Of a DNA stretch of 64,000 nucleotides, positions 33,505 through 41,800 are shown piece after piece. The notes below the pieces were generated by a model. That model ran no database searches, was not told the DNA's origin, and was given only the letters and a program-made list of their open reading frames with translations. The position numbers and the translations under genes were made by a program. Numbering within the stretch: the first letter of the stretch is position 1; each line of letters begins with the position of its first letter. The stretch is from CAKAHY01 sp041848045 (GTDB lineage: Bacteria > Bacillota > Clostridia > Lachnospirales > Lachnospiraceae): NCBI GenBank assembly GCA_041848045.1, contig JBGZHY010000111.1:5031-69030 (forward strand), given 5' to 3'.

Positions 33505-34208
33505 TGAGAATAAAGATGATAAAAAAGGCCTTTGGGGACAGTATTCCCGTTCTGGCGGGCTATGCGGTGCTGGGACTGGGCTTCGGTGTCCTTGCCGTAT
33601 CCAAGGGCTACGGTGTGCTGACGGTTTTTCTGATGAGCCTGCTGATTTACGGCGGTTCTATGCAGTATGTGGGAATAGAGTTGATGAGCAGCGGAGCCGG
33701 CATTTTATCCGCCGCTCTTTTGACCCTGATGATACATGCCAGACATCTGTTTTACGGCATTTCCATGATAGAATGCTTTAAAGGGATTAAAAAGTGCAGA
33801 TGGTATGCGATGTTTGCGCTGACGGATGAAAGCTATTCCATTTTGTGCAACGCCAAGGTGGAGGAAAGGGAAAAGACGGCATACTTTTTGCTGGTTTCCC
33901 TGTTCAATCAGCTGTATTGGATTACGGGAACGGTGCTCGGCGCCGCCTTGGGAAACATTATTCCCGTGAACACGAAGGGGGTAGAGTTTGCCATGACTGC
34001 CCTGTTTACAACGATTTTTGTGAACCAGTGGCAGGAGTGCAGGGAGCACAAATATGCCTTAAGCGCCATGGGCATCAGCCTGCTGTGTCTGTTTGTTTTC
34101 GGCGGGGAATATTTTCTGATTCCCGCCATGTGCGGTATTTTATTGTTTTTGACCCTGGATTACCGCAGGACAAAAACCGGGGAGGGAAAGAAGAATGGAA
34201 GTACATAG
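33504..34208 (+). CDS. azlC: AzlC-type branched-chain amino acid exporter subunit
   Basis: A 234-aa membrane protein with six to seven hydrophobic segments. Family motifs are AFGDSIPVLAGYAVLGLGFGVLA, FLMSLLIYGGSMQYVGIEL and LMIHARHLFYGISM. It exports branched-chain amino acids or analogues such as azaleucine together with AzlD, whose gene overlaps it by 14 nt. It begins inside the rho stop codon, so read-through from rho is likely. Confidence 0.93.
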   Translation: MRIKMIKKAFGDSIPVLAGYAVLGLGFGVLAVSKGYGVLTVFLMSLLIYGGSMQYVGIELMSSGAGILSAALLTLMIHARHLFYGISMIECFKGIKKCRWYAMFALTDESYSILCNAKVEEREKTAYFLLVSLFNQLYWITGTVLGAALGNIIPVNTKGVEFAMTALFTTIFVNQWQECREHKYALSAMGISLLCLFVFGGEYFLIPAMCGILLFLTLDYRRTKTGEGKKNGST

Positions 34209-34521
34209 CCTGTTGATGATACTCACCATGTCGGCGGTGACCGTTTTGCTGCGGGTGCTGCCGTTTATGCTGTTTGCAGGGAAGGAAACGCCGCCCTACA
34301 TTTGCTATCTGGGTAAGGCTCTGCCTTACGGCATCATGGCTATGCTGCTGGTGTACTGTCTGCGCGGGGTCAAGGTATGGGAAGGCAGCAGGGGGCTGCC
34401 GGAAGCCATATCCTGCATTTTTGTGATTGCACTGCATTTGTGGAAGAAGAACACCTTGCTAAGCGTAGGCGCGGGAACGTTATTGTATATGCTGCTGGTG
34501 CAGAAGGTGTTTGTGTCTTAG
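34195..34521 (+). CDS. azlD: AzlD-type branched-chain amino acid exporter subunit
   Basis: A 108-aa membrane protein with four hydrophobic segments (MILTMSAVTVLLRVLPFMLF, then YLGKALPYGIMAMLLVYCL). LRVLPF and the LGKALP..IMAMLLVY motif are AzlD signatures. It overlaps azlC by 14 nt and completes the two-subunit exporter. Confidence 0.92.
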   Translation: MEVHSLLMILTMSAVTVLLRVLPFMLFAGKETPPYICYLGKALPYGIMAMLLVYCLRGVKVWEGSRGLPEAISCIFVIALHLWKKNTLLSVGAGTLLYMLLVQKVFVS

Positions 34522-34540
34522 AAGGGGAGGGAAACGGAAG

Positions 34541-34714
34541 ATGGATATATGCGACAGCTGCGCTTATCTTGTCTATGACGAAGAATGGGAAGCTTATGTC
34601 TGCGATGCCTGCCCGGATGAGGATGAAATGGCAAGGCTCTTAAGCGGCAATGCCAGGGGCTGTCCCTATTATCGAAACGGGGATGAGTACAAAATTGTAC
34701 GCAGACAGATATAA
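34541..34714 (+). CDS. Small Cys-rich protein (probable DUF6472-type)
   Basis: A 57-aa acidic protein with two Cys pairs, CDSCAY and CDACPDEDEM, plus a Cys in GCPYY, and strands VYDEEWEAYVC and YKIVRRQI. Spacing suggests a small metal-binding fold. It resembles a clostridial domain of unknown function, recalled as DUF6472 and not checked. The ATG at 34541 follows GGGGAGG. It lies between azlD and the thiolation-type gene, each within about 25 nt, so it is likely cotranscribed. Function unknown. Confidence 0.72.
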   Translation: MDICDSCAYLVYDEEWEAYVCDACPDEDEMARLLSGNARGCPYYRNGDEYKIVRRQI

Positions 34715-34737
34715 AACGGAAGAAAGCAAAAGAGGAA

Positions 34738-35883
34738 ATGATAAAGAAAACATTGGAAGAAATGGAGCTGGACGGCAGGGAAAAGCTGATTATTGACGTA
34801 CGGGGAAGGGATGACCACGAAAAGGGCGCCTATCCCGGCTCCGTCAATATTCCGGCTTTTCATTTTGCAGGGCATAAGGACAGCCTGCCGAAAGACAAGC
34901 CGATTTACCTGCTTTGTTACAGCGGAACCATTACGGATGATATGGCGGAAGAATACGGCAGGCAGGGCTACGAAATATACAGCCTGGTAAACGGGTACCG
35001 GGCGTATCTGAAAAGGAAGCTGGAAGAGTATTTTGCCGATGCCGACCGAAAAGAGGAAAAAAATCGGGAAATCGAACGGAGCATCATCAAGAAGTTTCGC
35101 AAAGAGATATGGAAACGGTTTACCGCCGCCATCAATGAATATGAGTTGATTAAAGACGGCGATAAAATTGCGGTCTGTATATCCGGAGGCAAGGATTCCA
35201 TGCTGATGGCAAAGCTGTTTCAGGAGCTCTCCCGGCATGGAAGAAAGAATTTTGAAACGGTTTTCCTGGTGATGAATCCGGGTTACAATGACCTGAACTA
35301 TCAGACCATAGTGGACAATGCCAGGCTGATGAATATCCCGATACAGGTCTTTACATCAGATATTTTTGACGTGGTGGCGGATATGGATCAATCCCCTTGC
35401 TATATGTGTGCAAGGATGCGCAGGGGACATTTGTATGCCAAGGCAAAGGAGCTTGGCTGCAACAAGATTGCTTTGGGGCACCATTTTGACGACGTGATTG
35501 AAACCATACTGATGGGCATGCTCTACGGCGCCCAGATACAGACGATGATGCCCAAGCTGCACAGCAGTCACTTTGAAGGTATGGAGCTGATTCGTCCTCT
35601 GTATCTGATTCGGGAAAAGGACATCATCCATTGGCGGACTTACAACGATTTGCAGTTTATTGCCTGTGCCTGTCGACTGACGGAGTCCTGTGCTTCCTGC
35701 GGAGGTACGGAACAGGGCTCTATGCGGGGCGAAGTGAAGCGTTTGATTGCAAGCCTGTCCAGGAATAATCCCTATATCGAAAAAAATATTTTCAGAAGCG
35801 TGGAAAATGTAAACCTGGAAACCGTTATCGCCTATAAAAAGGACGGAATCAAGCACAGCTTTTTGGAGGATTACGATGCCTGA
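34738..35883 (+). CDS. Rhodanese domain fused to TtcA-like PP-loop ATPase
   Basis: A 381-aa fusion. Residues 1-95 are a rhodanese domain with the active loop CYSGTITDD and persulfide-forming Cys60. Residues about 140-375 are a PP-loop ATP pyrophosphatase of the TtcA/TilS superfamily: SGGKDS (149-154), the SPCYMCARMRRGHLYAKAKE CxxC pair, GHHFDDVIETILMGMLYG and a second cysteine cluster ESCASCGGTEQ. TtcA-type enzymes thiolate tRNA cytidine-32. The fusion would let the rhodanese deliver sulfur directly. The tRNA position cannot be assigned. It overlaps the kinase gene by 8 nt. Confidence 0.87.
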   Translation: MIKKTLEEMELDGREKLIIDVRGRDDHEKGAYPGSVNIPAFHFAGHKDSLPKDKPIYLLCYSGTITDDMAEEYGRQGYEIYSLVNGYRAYLKRKLEEYFADADRKEEKNREIERSIIKKFRKEIWKRFTAAINEYELIKDGDKIAVCISGGKDSMLMAKLFQELSRHGRKNFETVFLVMNPGYNDLNYQTIVDNARLMNIPIQVFTSDIFDVVADMDQSPCYMCARMRRGHLYAKAKELGCNKIALGHHFDDVIETILMGMLYGAQIQTMMPKLHSSHFEGMELIRPLYLIREKDIIHWRTYNDLQFIACACRLTESCASCGGTEQGSMRGEVKRLIASLSRNNPYIEKNIFRSVENVNLETVIAYKKDGIKHSFLEDYDA

Positions 35884-36754
35884 TTTGCGTATAAAGGATA
35901 AAAGAGTATTGAGCGTACAGGACATATCCTGCTTCGGAAAATGCTCGCTGACCGTGGCGTTGCCGATTATTTCCGCCTGCGGCGTGGAAACGGTGATTTT
36001 GCCTTCGGCACTGCTAAGTACCCATACCGGCGGTTTTCAGGGACTTCATATACGGGATTTGTCTGAAGATATGTCTGCCATTGCCGCCCATTGGAAGAGG
36101 GAGGGTATTGCCTTTGACGCCCTGTATACGGGATATCTGGGGAAGGAAGAGCAGATAGACCGGGTGTTGGGGATGCTGCCGGAGTTGTTGTATCCGGAGG
36201 CTCTTGTCTTTGTGGATCCGGTAATGGCGGACCACGGCAGACTGTACCGGGGCTTTGACATGGCTTATGTGGAAAGGATGAAAGCCCTGTGCAAAAAAGC
36301 GGATGTTCTCCTGCCGAATATTACGGAAGCCTGTCTGCTGACGGGCTTAGACTATCGGGAGGAATATGATAAGGATTACATCGAAAGCCTGCTGGCGGGA
36401 CTGCGAAAGCTGACAAAGGCCATGCTGGTACTAAAGGGCATACAGTTTGCAAAAGAGCCGGACAGGATATATGTTGCGTTGGAGCAGGTGACAGGGGACG
36501 GAAAGGTGCAAAGAAGCTGCATCGGAAAACGGAAGCTGCCCTTTGCCCGCCATGGAACGGGGGACTGCTTTGCCTCCGTTTTTGTAGGGGCAAGTCTGCG
36601 GGGCAGGAAGCCGGAAGAGGCGGCGGAGCTTGCCATGGAGTTTGTTTTACGGAGCATGGAGGCCGGAGCCGGGGACGAAAAGCACAGATATGGTGTGAAA
36701 TTTGAAAAAAGTATACCTTATTTGGTGGAAAGCCTGGCTTTAGAAAGACTTTGA
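35876..36754 (+). CDS. Pyridoxal/pyridoxamine kinase (PdxY/PdxK-like)
   Basis: A 292-aa ribokinase-fold kinase phosphorylating vitamin B6 vitamers for PLP supply. Hallmarks are the N-terminal SVQDISCFGKCSLTVALPIISA, LPSALLSTHTGGF, DPVMADHGRLY and the catalytic GTGDCFASVFVGASL. The start overlaps the preceding gene by 8 nt. It is the last gene before the 459-nt gene-free stretch. Confidence 0.9.
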   Translation: MPDLRIKDKRVLSVQDISCFGKCSLTVALPIISACGVETVILPSALLSTHTGGFQGLHIRDLSEDMSAIAAHWKREGIAFDALYTGYLGKEEQIDRVLGMLPELLYPEALVFVDPVMADHGRLYRGFDMAYVERMKALCKKADVLLPNITEACLLTGLDYREEYDKDYIESLLAGLRKLTKAMLVLKGIQFAKEPDRIYVALEQVTGDGKVQRSCIGKRKLPFARHGTGDCFASVFVGASLRGRKPEEAAELAMEFVLRSMEAGAGDEKHRYGVKFEKSIPYLVESLALERL

Positions 36755-36765
36755 TAAAATGTCAC

Positions 36766-36823
36766 AGAAATGAAGAAAAGATGGACGAAGCTTATGTTTT
36801 TTGTTCATCTTTTCTTCATTTCT
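36766..36823 (+). terminator. Long perfect hairpin downstream of the pyridoxal kinase
   Basis: An 18-bp perfect stem (36766-36783 with 36806-36823), extended inward by weaker G-T/A-T pairs around a loop of at most 22 nt. The stem is A/G-rich on one arm and T/C-rich on the other. No T-run follows the outer stem, though the loop holds TTTTTT. It could end transcription from the pyridoxal kinase or protect its 3' end. Confidence 0.55.
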
Positions 36824-37002
36824 AAGGGAAACAAGGGAGGAAATTTCTGTTTCGGAAATAAAAATGCAAGGATTCAGGTAAACCGATTTCACATTTCTGT
36901 GGGAGGGTTGAAGATAAAAAACACGAAGTTGCGAAAAAATTCCTATTTTATCATGCATTTTTTGTCTTATCTTTGGTGAAAAAATGATAAAATTAAATTG
37001 TA

Positions 37003-37008
37003 TATAAT
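37003..37008 (+). promoter_or_regulatory. Candidate -10 for the surface-protein genes
   Basis: A perfect TATAAT with TG two nt before it, but no -35 match at 16-18 nt. It is the only strong -10 between the hairpin and the gene at 37214. Confidence 0.4.
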
Positions 37009-37213
37009 GGAAAGCAGGTCAAGATGATGAAAGTTAAGGGAATCTTAACTTGTGTGTATACTTATAAAGATAAATGGTTTAAAATTTATGTTGAAAGAAT
37101 ACCTATTTTTGCGCTTTGGGGATGTGTTCACGGGATATTTAAACAAAATTTACTTTGTTCATATCTGCGGAGGGCAAGGAAGGAACTGTCAAATATTTTT
37201 AGAGAGGTGCAAG

Positions 37214-38821
37214 ATGAAAGGGAATTTTGTTAGAGTGTTACTCGCAGCTTCCGCGTTTGCTGCTGTCACAACAGTGCCAGTTTTTGCCGCTACTTGGCAG
37301 GAAACGGACGGGAAGTGGCAGTATGTGGACGCAAACGGCAATGCTGTGAGTGCGCGCTGGGTTCACACCGATACGGCAAGCTATTATATCGGTGACAACG
37401 GCTTCATGGTGACGGATACTTTGCTGTATATCAACGAAGATTATTACTGTGTAGATGCAAGCGGTGCCATGGTAAAGAACGAGTGGAGACAGTTTACGGA
37501 CGAGCTGGGTGAAAGCAGCTGGTATTATTTCGGGGCGGACGGCAAAGCTTTCCGCAACAAAACCAACAAGCTGACGCCAAAGACGGTAGGTGAGCACAAA
37601 TACGGTTTCTCAACGGATGCCAAGATGCTGACGGGCTTTGTGGGAGAGGACGGAGAAGTTCTGCTCAGCACGGATGCGTACAGCTTCTTAAGTGCAAAGT
37701 ATTACTTCAATGCGGAGGGTGTGATGCATGTCTCTCAGTGGCTGGAGGTAAGCACCATGCTGGAGCCGGACATGCGTTCCCAGTTGGGCATGAAGGATTA
37801 CTCCAATTACGCGCAGATGTGGATGTACTTTGATGAGAACGGCAAGCTGGTAAAGGCAAAGGATGATTCCAAAGCAAAGGTAATGACCATCAACGGTAAA
37901 GATTATGCCTTTGATGAAAACGGTATTATGATGCCGGGCTTTTCTTTGAACAATGCAACGGTATCCATTGTCAATACGGCAACCTCTTCCAATGCCATCC
38001 GTGTGGCGGAGGATGATATGGACGGTGCTCTGATTAAGAACAGGTGGACCTGGGCGGTACCGACCAACATCATGGATGAGGAGGAGTTTGACGACCAGGA
38101 ATACAGCTGGTGGAGAAGCGATGCTACAGGTAAGCTGATTAAGAACGGCATTCACACCGTAAACGGCAGGAAGTACGCTTTTGACAAAATGGGGCGTATG
38201 GAAACCGGCTTCGTGATTATGCTGGAGAACGGCAAGTTTGGTATCCAGTATGATATGGACGAGTGGAACAGAGCAGACTTTTTGCATCCTTTAAGTGACA
38301 GCGTAATACCGGGACTGGATAGAGGAAATCTTTACGTATTCAATGCCGATGAGTTTAATGACGGCTCCCTGATGCACAGCGGTGAGTTCAAGGTGGTGTT
38401 AAATGACGAAGAAGTAATCTTCGGCGCAGGAACAAGCGGAAGGGTATACGGAAATAAGGGAACGCTGCAGAAGGTAAAGCGCAAGTATTACTACAACGGT
38501 ATGCGCCTGGATGCTAACGATGACTTGGCTTACGGTGTGATCGACACCAATACTTCCGCCAATGTTACGGATTATGTAGTGGTGGATACGGAAGGTCAGA
38601 TCATCAAGGGCAAGAGAGTGGTGCAGGACGGCGAGGGCTACTGGATTGTGATTCAAAACGGTAAGTTCGTTGCAAGATTGGGTGATGCGGACAAACCTAG
38701 ATGGTACAAGGGGAGATACTGGAGATATGACAGCAGCTTAAAGGGAACAGCCAGATACGTAAGCCCTGTCGTATATTCCGTTGACAATATCGAAGGCGAT
38801 TTTGTTGTTTTCGAGCATTAA
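37214..38821 (+). CDS. Secreted cell-wall-binding repeat protein
   Basis: A 535-aa secreted protein. The ATG at 37214 gives a clean signal peptide (MKGNFVRVLLAASAFAAVT, cut after VPVFA), while the longer frame from 37052 lacks a ribosome site. Right after the signal come choline-binding-type wall repeats (GKWQYVDANGNAVSARWVHT, YYIGDNGFMVTDTLLYINED, WYYFGADGKAFRNK), with further scattered GKxYAFDENGxM units (about 220-240 and 320-340). The remaining regions are Tyr/Asp-rich with no recognised domain. It is the first of three neighbouring surface genes and probably noncovalently attached to wall polymer. Confidence 0.85.
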   Translation: MKGNFVRVLLAASAFAAVTTVPVFAATWQETDGKWQYVDANGNAVSARWVHTDTASYYIGDNGFMVTDTLLYINEDYYCVDASGAMVKNEWRQFTDELGESSWYYFGADGKAFRNKTNKLTPKTVGEHKYGFSTDAKMLTGFVGEDGEVLLSTDAYSFLSAKYYFNAEGVMHVSQWLEVSTMLEPDMRSQLGMKDYSNYAQMWMYFDENGKLVKAKDDSKAKVMTINGKDYAFDENGIMMPGFSLNNATVSIVNTATSSNAIRVAEDDMDGALIKNRWTWAVPTNIMDEEEFDDQEYSWWRSDATGKLIKNGIHTVNGRKYAFDKMGRMETGFVIMLENGKFGIQYDMDEWNRADFLHPLSDSVIPGLDRGNLYVFNADEFNDGSLMHSGEFKVVLNDEEVIFGAGTSGRVYGNKGTLQKVKRKYYYNGMRLDANDDLAYGVIDTNTSANVTDYVVVDTEGQIIKGKRVVQDGEGYWIVIQNGKFVARLGDADKPRWYKGRYWRYDSSLKGTARYVSPVVYSVDNIEGDFVVFEH

Positions 38822-38842
38822 ATGTTAGGAGTGTAATAGTAT

Positions 38843-41800
38843 ATGAGAAGAAAGATTTTGGGGGTAAAGAGAGCGGCGGCAGCCCTGCTGACTTGCGCAA
38901 TGGTCTTGCAGGCGCCTTTCGCCGTTTTGGCAGGTCCGGATACGAATCCTTACCGTACGGTATTGGAAAGCGATACGGGCTTGATTGACGGTCAGCCGGG
39001 AGAGGGTATGGCGCATAAGCACTACTACGGCGGTACCTACAGCGACAACACGACCCAGGCGCCGGCATCTGTGGGAAGGCTTCAGGTTGCGGCTTCCTAC
39101 GGCAACGGCAATACCACAGCCTATAAGTTCGGCTGGATAAGGCAAGGATCTTCCGGAAGTTTCCTGGGCTGGAAGTTTGACTTTAACGGCATCATTGACA
39201 AAACGGTTCTAAGTACGGAGCCGACGCAGGAAACGGAGGAGGCTTATTATATCTCCGATCAGGGAAAGCAAGGCGCCTTATCCATTACGTATCCGTCCAG
39301 TGACCCGCAGGGCTTTAACACCACCCTGGGCTACGGGGTGAGACAGGGTACGGCTCAGGGCGGCAACAGCAATCAGCCGGCGAGCACCATCGACATGGCG
39401 GTATCCACCAAGCAGATGGGTACCCTGCAGACCAAGCGTTCCGCCTATAGCGGATCGACCACCTTTTATCCGGAAATGGACGGAGAGTGGCGTAACGGCG
39501 AGGCCATCAAGGTCTATGATAACGGTCAGGATATGAAGCTGGAGGTAAGGCTTTCCGTTAAGCCAAGCCCGGATAAAAAGTATATTTTGACGGAATACAC
39601 CGTATACAACGCAAATACAAATGTAAGTGAAACCAATCCTAAGATTGTGGATGCGGGACGAACAGACGGGGGACGTACGGTATGGTTCTCTGCAGGAACG
39701 GACATCATGATTGCACAGGATGACGGCGCAGCGGTCTGGTCCACGGAAAAGACCGGTACGGGAAACAAAATAGAGGGTCTGCACGGACAGTCCAATAACG
39801 GGGCGACCTATACCCTGGGCTCCTTTGACCTCTTAACCTACCACCCGCAGATGAGTCTGGGTATCCAAAAAAGAGATGCCTCCGACCCTTCCAAGCTGAC
39901 CACTTGGGTAGGGCATTATAGAGACTTTACTCAGAATTATTATACGGACTTACCGGCGACATCCTATATGCCGAATGGAACCAATAATGCACTGGATTCC
40001 GGTCTGGCGTATTCCATGCGCTTTGACCTCCTTCCGGGAGAAACCAAGACCGGTACCTTTGCCTGGTCTATGAAGGGGCCGACCTACTATGTGGATCCGG
40101 TAAACGGAAATGACAGCAGCGGCAACGGTCACATGGGTAATCCATATAAGAGCATTAAGCAGGCATTGCAGACCATCGGCAACAGAACGCCGGAAATCGT
40201 CTTCATCAATGTCATGGGAGATATTGAGGTGGCTGAAACCCTGACGATACCGGCAGGAAAGGATATTACCATTTCCACCACGGACTATGTCAAGGATCCT
40301 TCCTCCAATTCAAAGGTAGCGGCATATCCGATTCTTCTGGATAGCAACAATGTAAGAAGCAATCAGGTCAGCATTAAGAGAGCGGCAGGCTTTAACGGGG
40401 ATATGTTTAAGCTTGGCAACGCAAGTTCCGCTCTGCGTCTGACGGACATCATCTTAGACGGTAGCGCCAACGATACCACGACCGGCGCTCTGGTAAACGC
40501 TACGGCAGGTTTGGTGGATTTACAGACCGGTGCCGTATTAAAGAATAACAAGATTAACAAGCTTCCGGAGAGCTTTACGGATACTAACGGCAACGGACAG
40601 TATGATGCGGGCGAGAGCTTTACGGATACCAACGGTAACGGCGCCTGGGACGATTTTGCCTTTGCGGCATCCGCCGTAGAAATCAGCGGTACGGCGAACT
40701 TCTCCATGTCTACCGGCGGTGAGATTACCGGCAATACCTCTTATCAGGGTGCGGCGGTAAGAAAGCAGGGTACAGGAAGCTTTACCTTGGGCGACTCCAG
40801 AAACTCTGAAAGCCAGGAGGTTCCGGTGCTGATTCACAACAATGTGAATGCCACCGGCGGCAAGGCAAATACCCAGCTGGCGGTAACAAAGTCTGAAGCA
40901 GGTGTGGTTACAGGAGCGGAAAATAAGATTAAGGTGTTGAGCGGCTTGACCTCTTATTCCAACATCGGTATCGGAACCATGTCCTCACCGGAAAAGCAGA
41001 CTGTGCCGATTCCGGTAGTGGAATATGCAAGCGGTTTATCCGTGATTCCGTATTCCGTAACCAATTTCCCGGCAGACAAGGCTCCGGGTCAGTGGACAGA
41101 AGGCGATACAAGAGAGTATATTGATTTGTATGCCAGCGAATATGCTTATAAGGTAGATTATGTCAGAGCGGATAACGGCGCGAGCCTGGCAAGCTCCGAC
41201 AGTGCAAGATATGTGGTAGGTAAGCCGATCAGTGTGGCACCGAAGGATTTGACGGCTCAGGGCTATATCTACTCCACCCAGGAAATCACACCGGCTAACC
41301 ACGGTCTGTCCGTGGATACCCAGGGCAGAATCCAGGGCTATATGCCGAGTGATAACCTGAATATTATTTACAAATATGTGAAGAATGCGGGAATTGCCAA
41401 ATTCTTTAAAAATGACGGCAGCGGAACGGTGACGGAAGTGGTTTCCGCAGCGGGAGCAGTGCCGACGGCATCCCTGCCGGCAGCCAGCAGAACGGGATAT
41501 ACCCTCAGAGGCTGGTATGAGATGACAGATGTGAACGGGGACGGCAACTATACGGCGGGAACGGATACCCTGGCAGCTACACCGATTACGGAGAGCCAGT
41601 GGAGCACTACGCCGGTGCAGCTGGGAACCAAGTACTATGTGGCACAGTGGGATATAGCACCGGATACTTATCTATACGATGTGAAGTACCAGAACAACAA
41701 CAGTTCCATGCCGATTACCTTTAAATCAGAGGTGCTGAACAAGCGTTATTTGGACAGCCTGACGGCAGCGCCGATTACGGTTCCGGGTTATGTAAGACTG

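Larger units (their letters stand above)
36755..37213 (+). other. Gene-free leader region before the surface-protein genes
   Basis: A 459-nt AT-rich stretch with no convincing gene. It contains the long hairpin at 36766-36823, a CAGAAATG (36765-36772) / CATTTCTG (36892-36899) inverted pair, a -10-like TATAAT (37003-37008) and a small perfect inverted repeat AAGTTAAG / CTTAACTT (37031-37051). A short open frame at 37024 has no ribosome site and runs into the next gene out of frame. The leader downstream of the -10 is about 200 nt, long enough for regulation. Confidence 0.6.

Noticed and set aside
36755..37213. Possible riboswitch (c-di-GMP or similar) in the gene-free stretch
   Set aside because: No match to conserved cores could be seen; only simple inverted repeats are present.
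37024..37233. Short open frame in the leader of the surface genes
   Set aside because: There is no ribosome site, and it runs 20 nt into the surface-protein gene in another frame.
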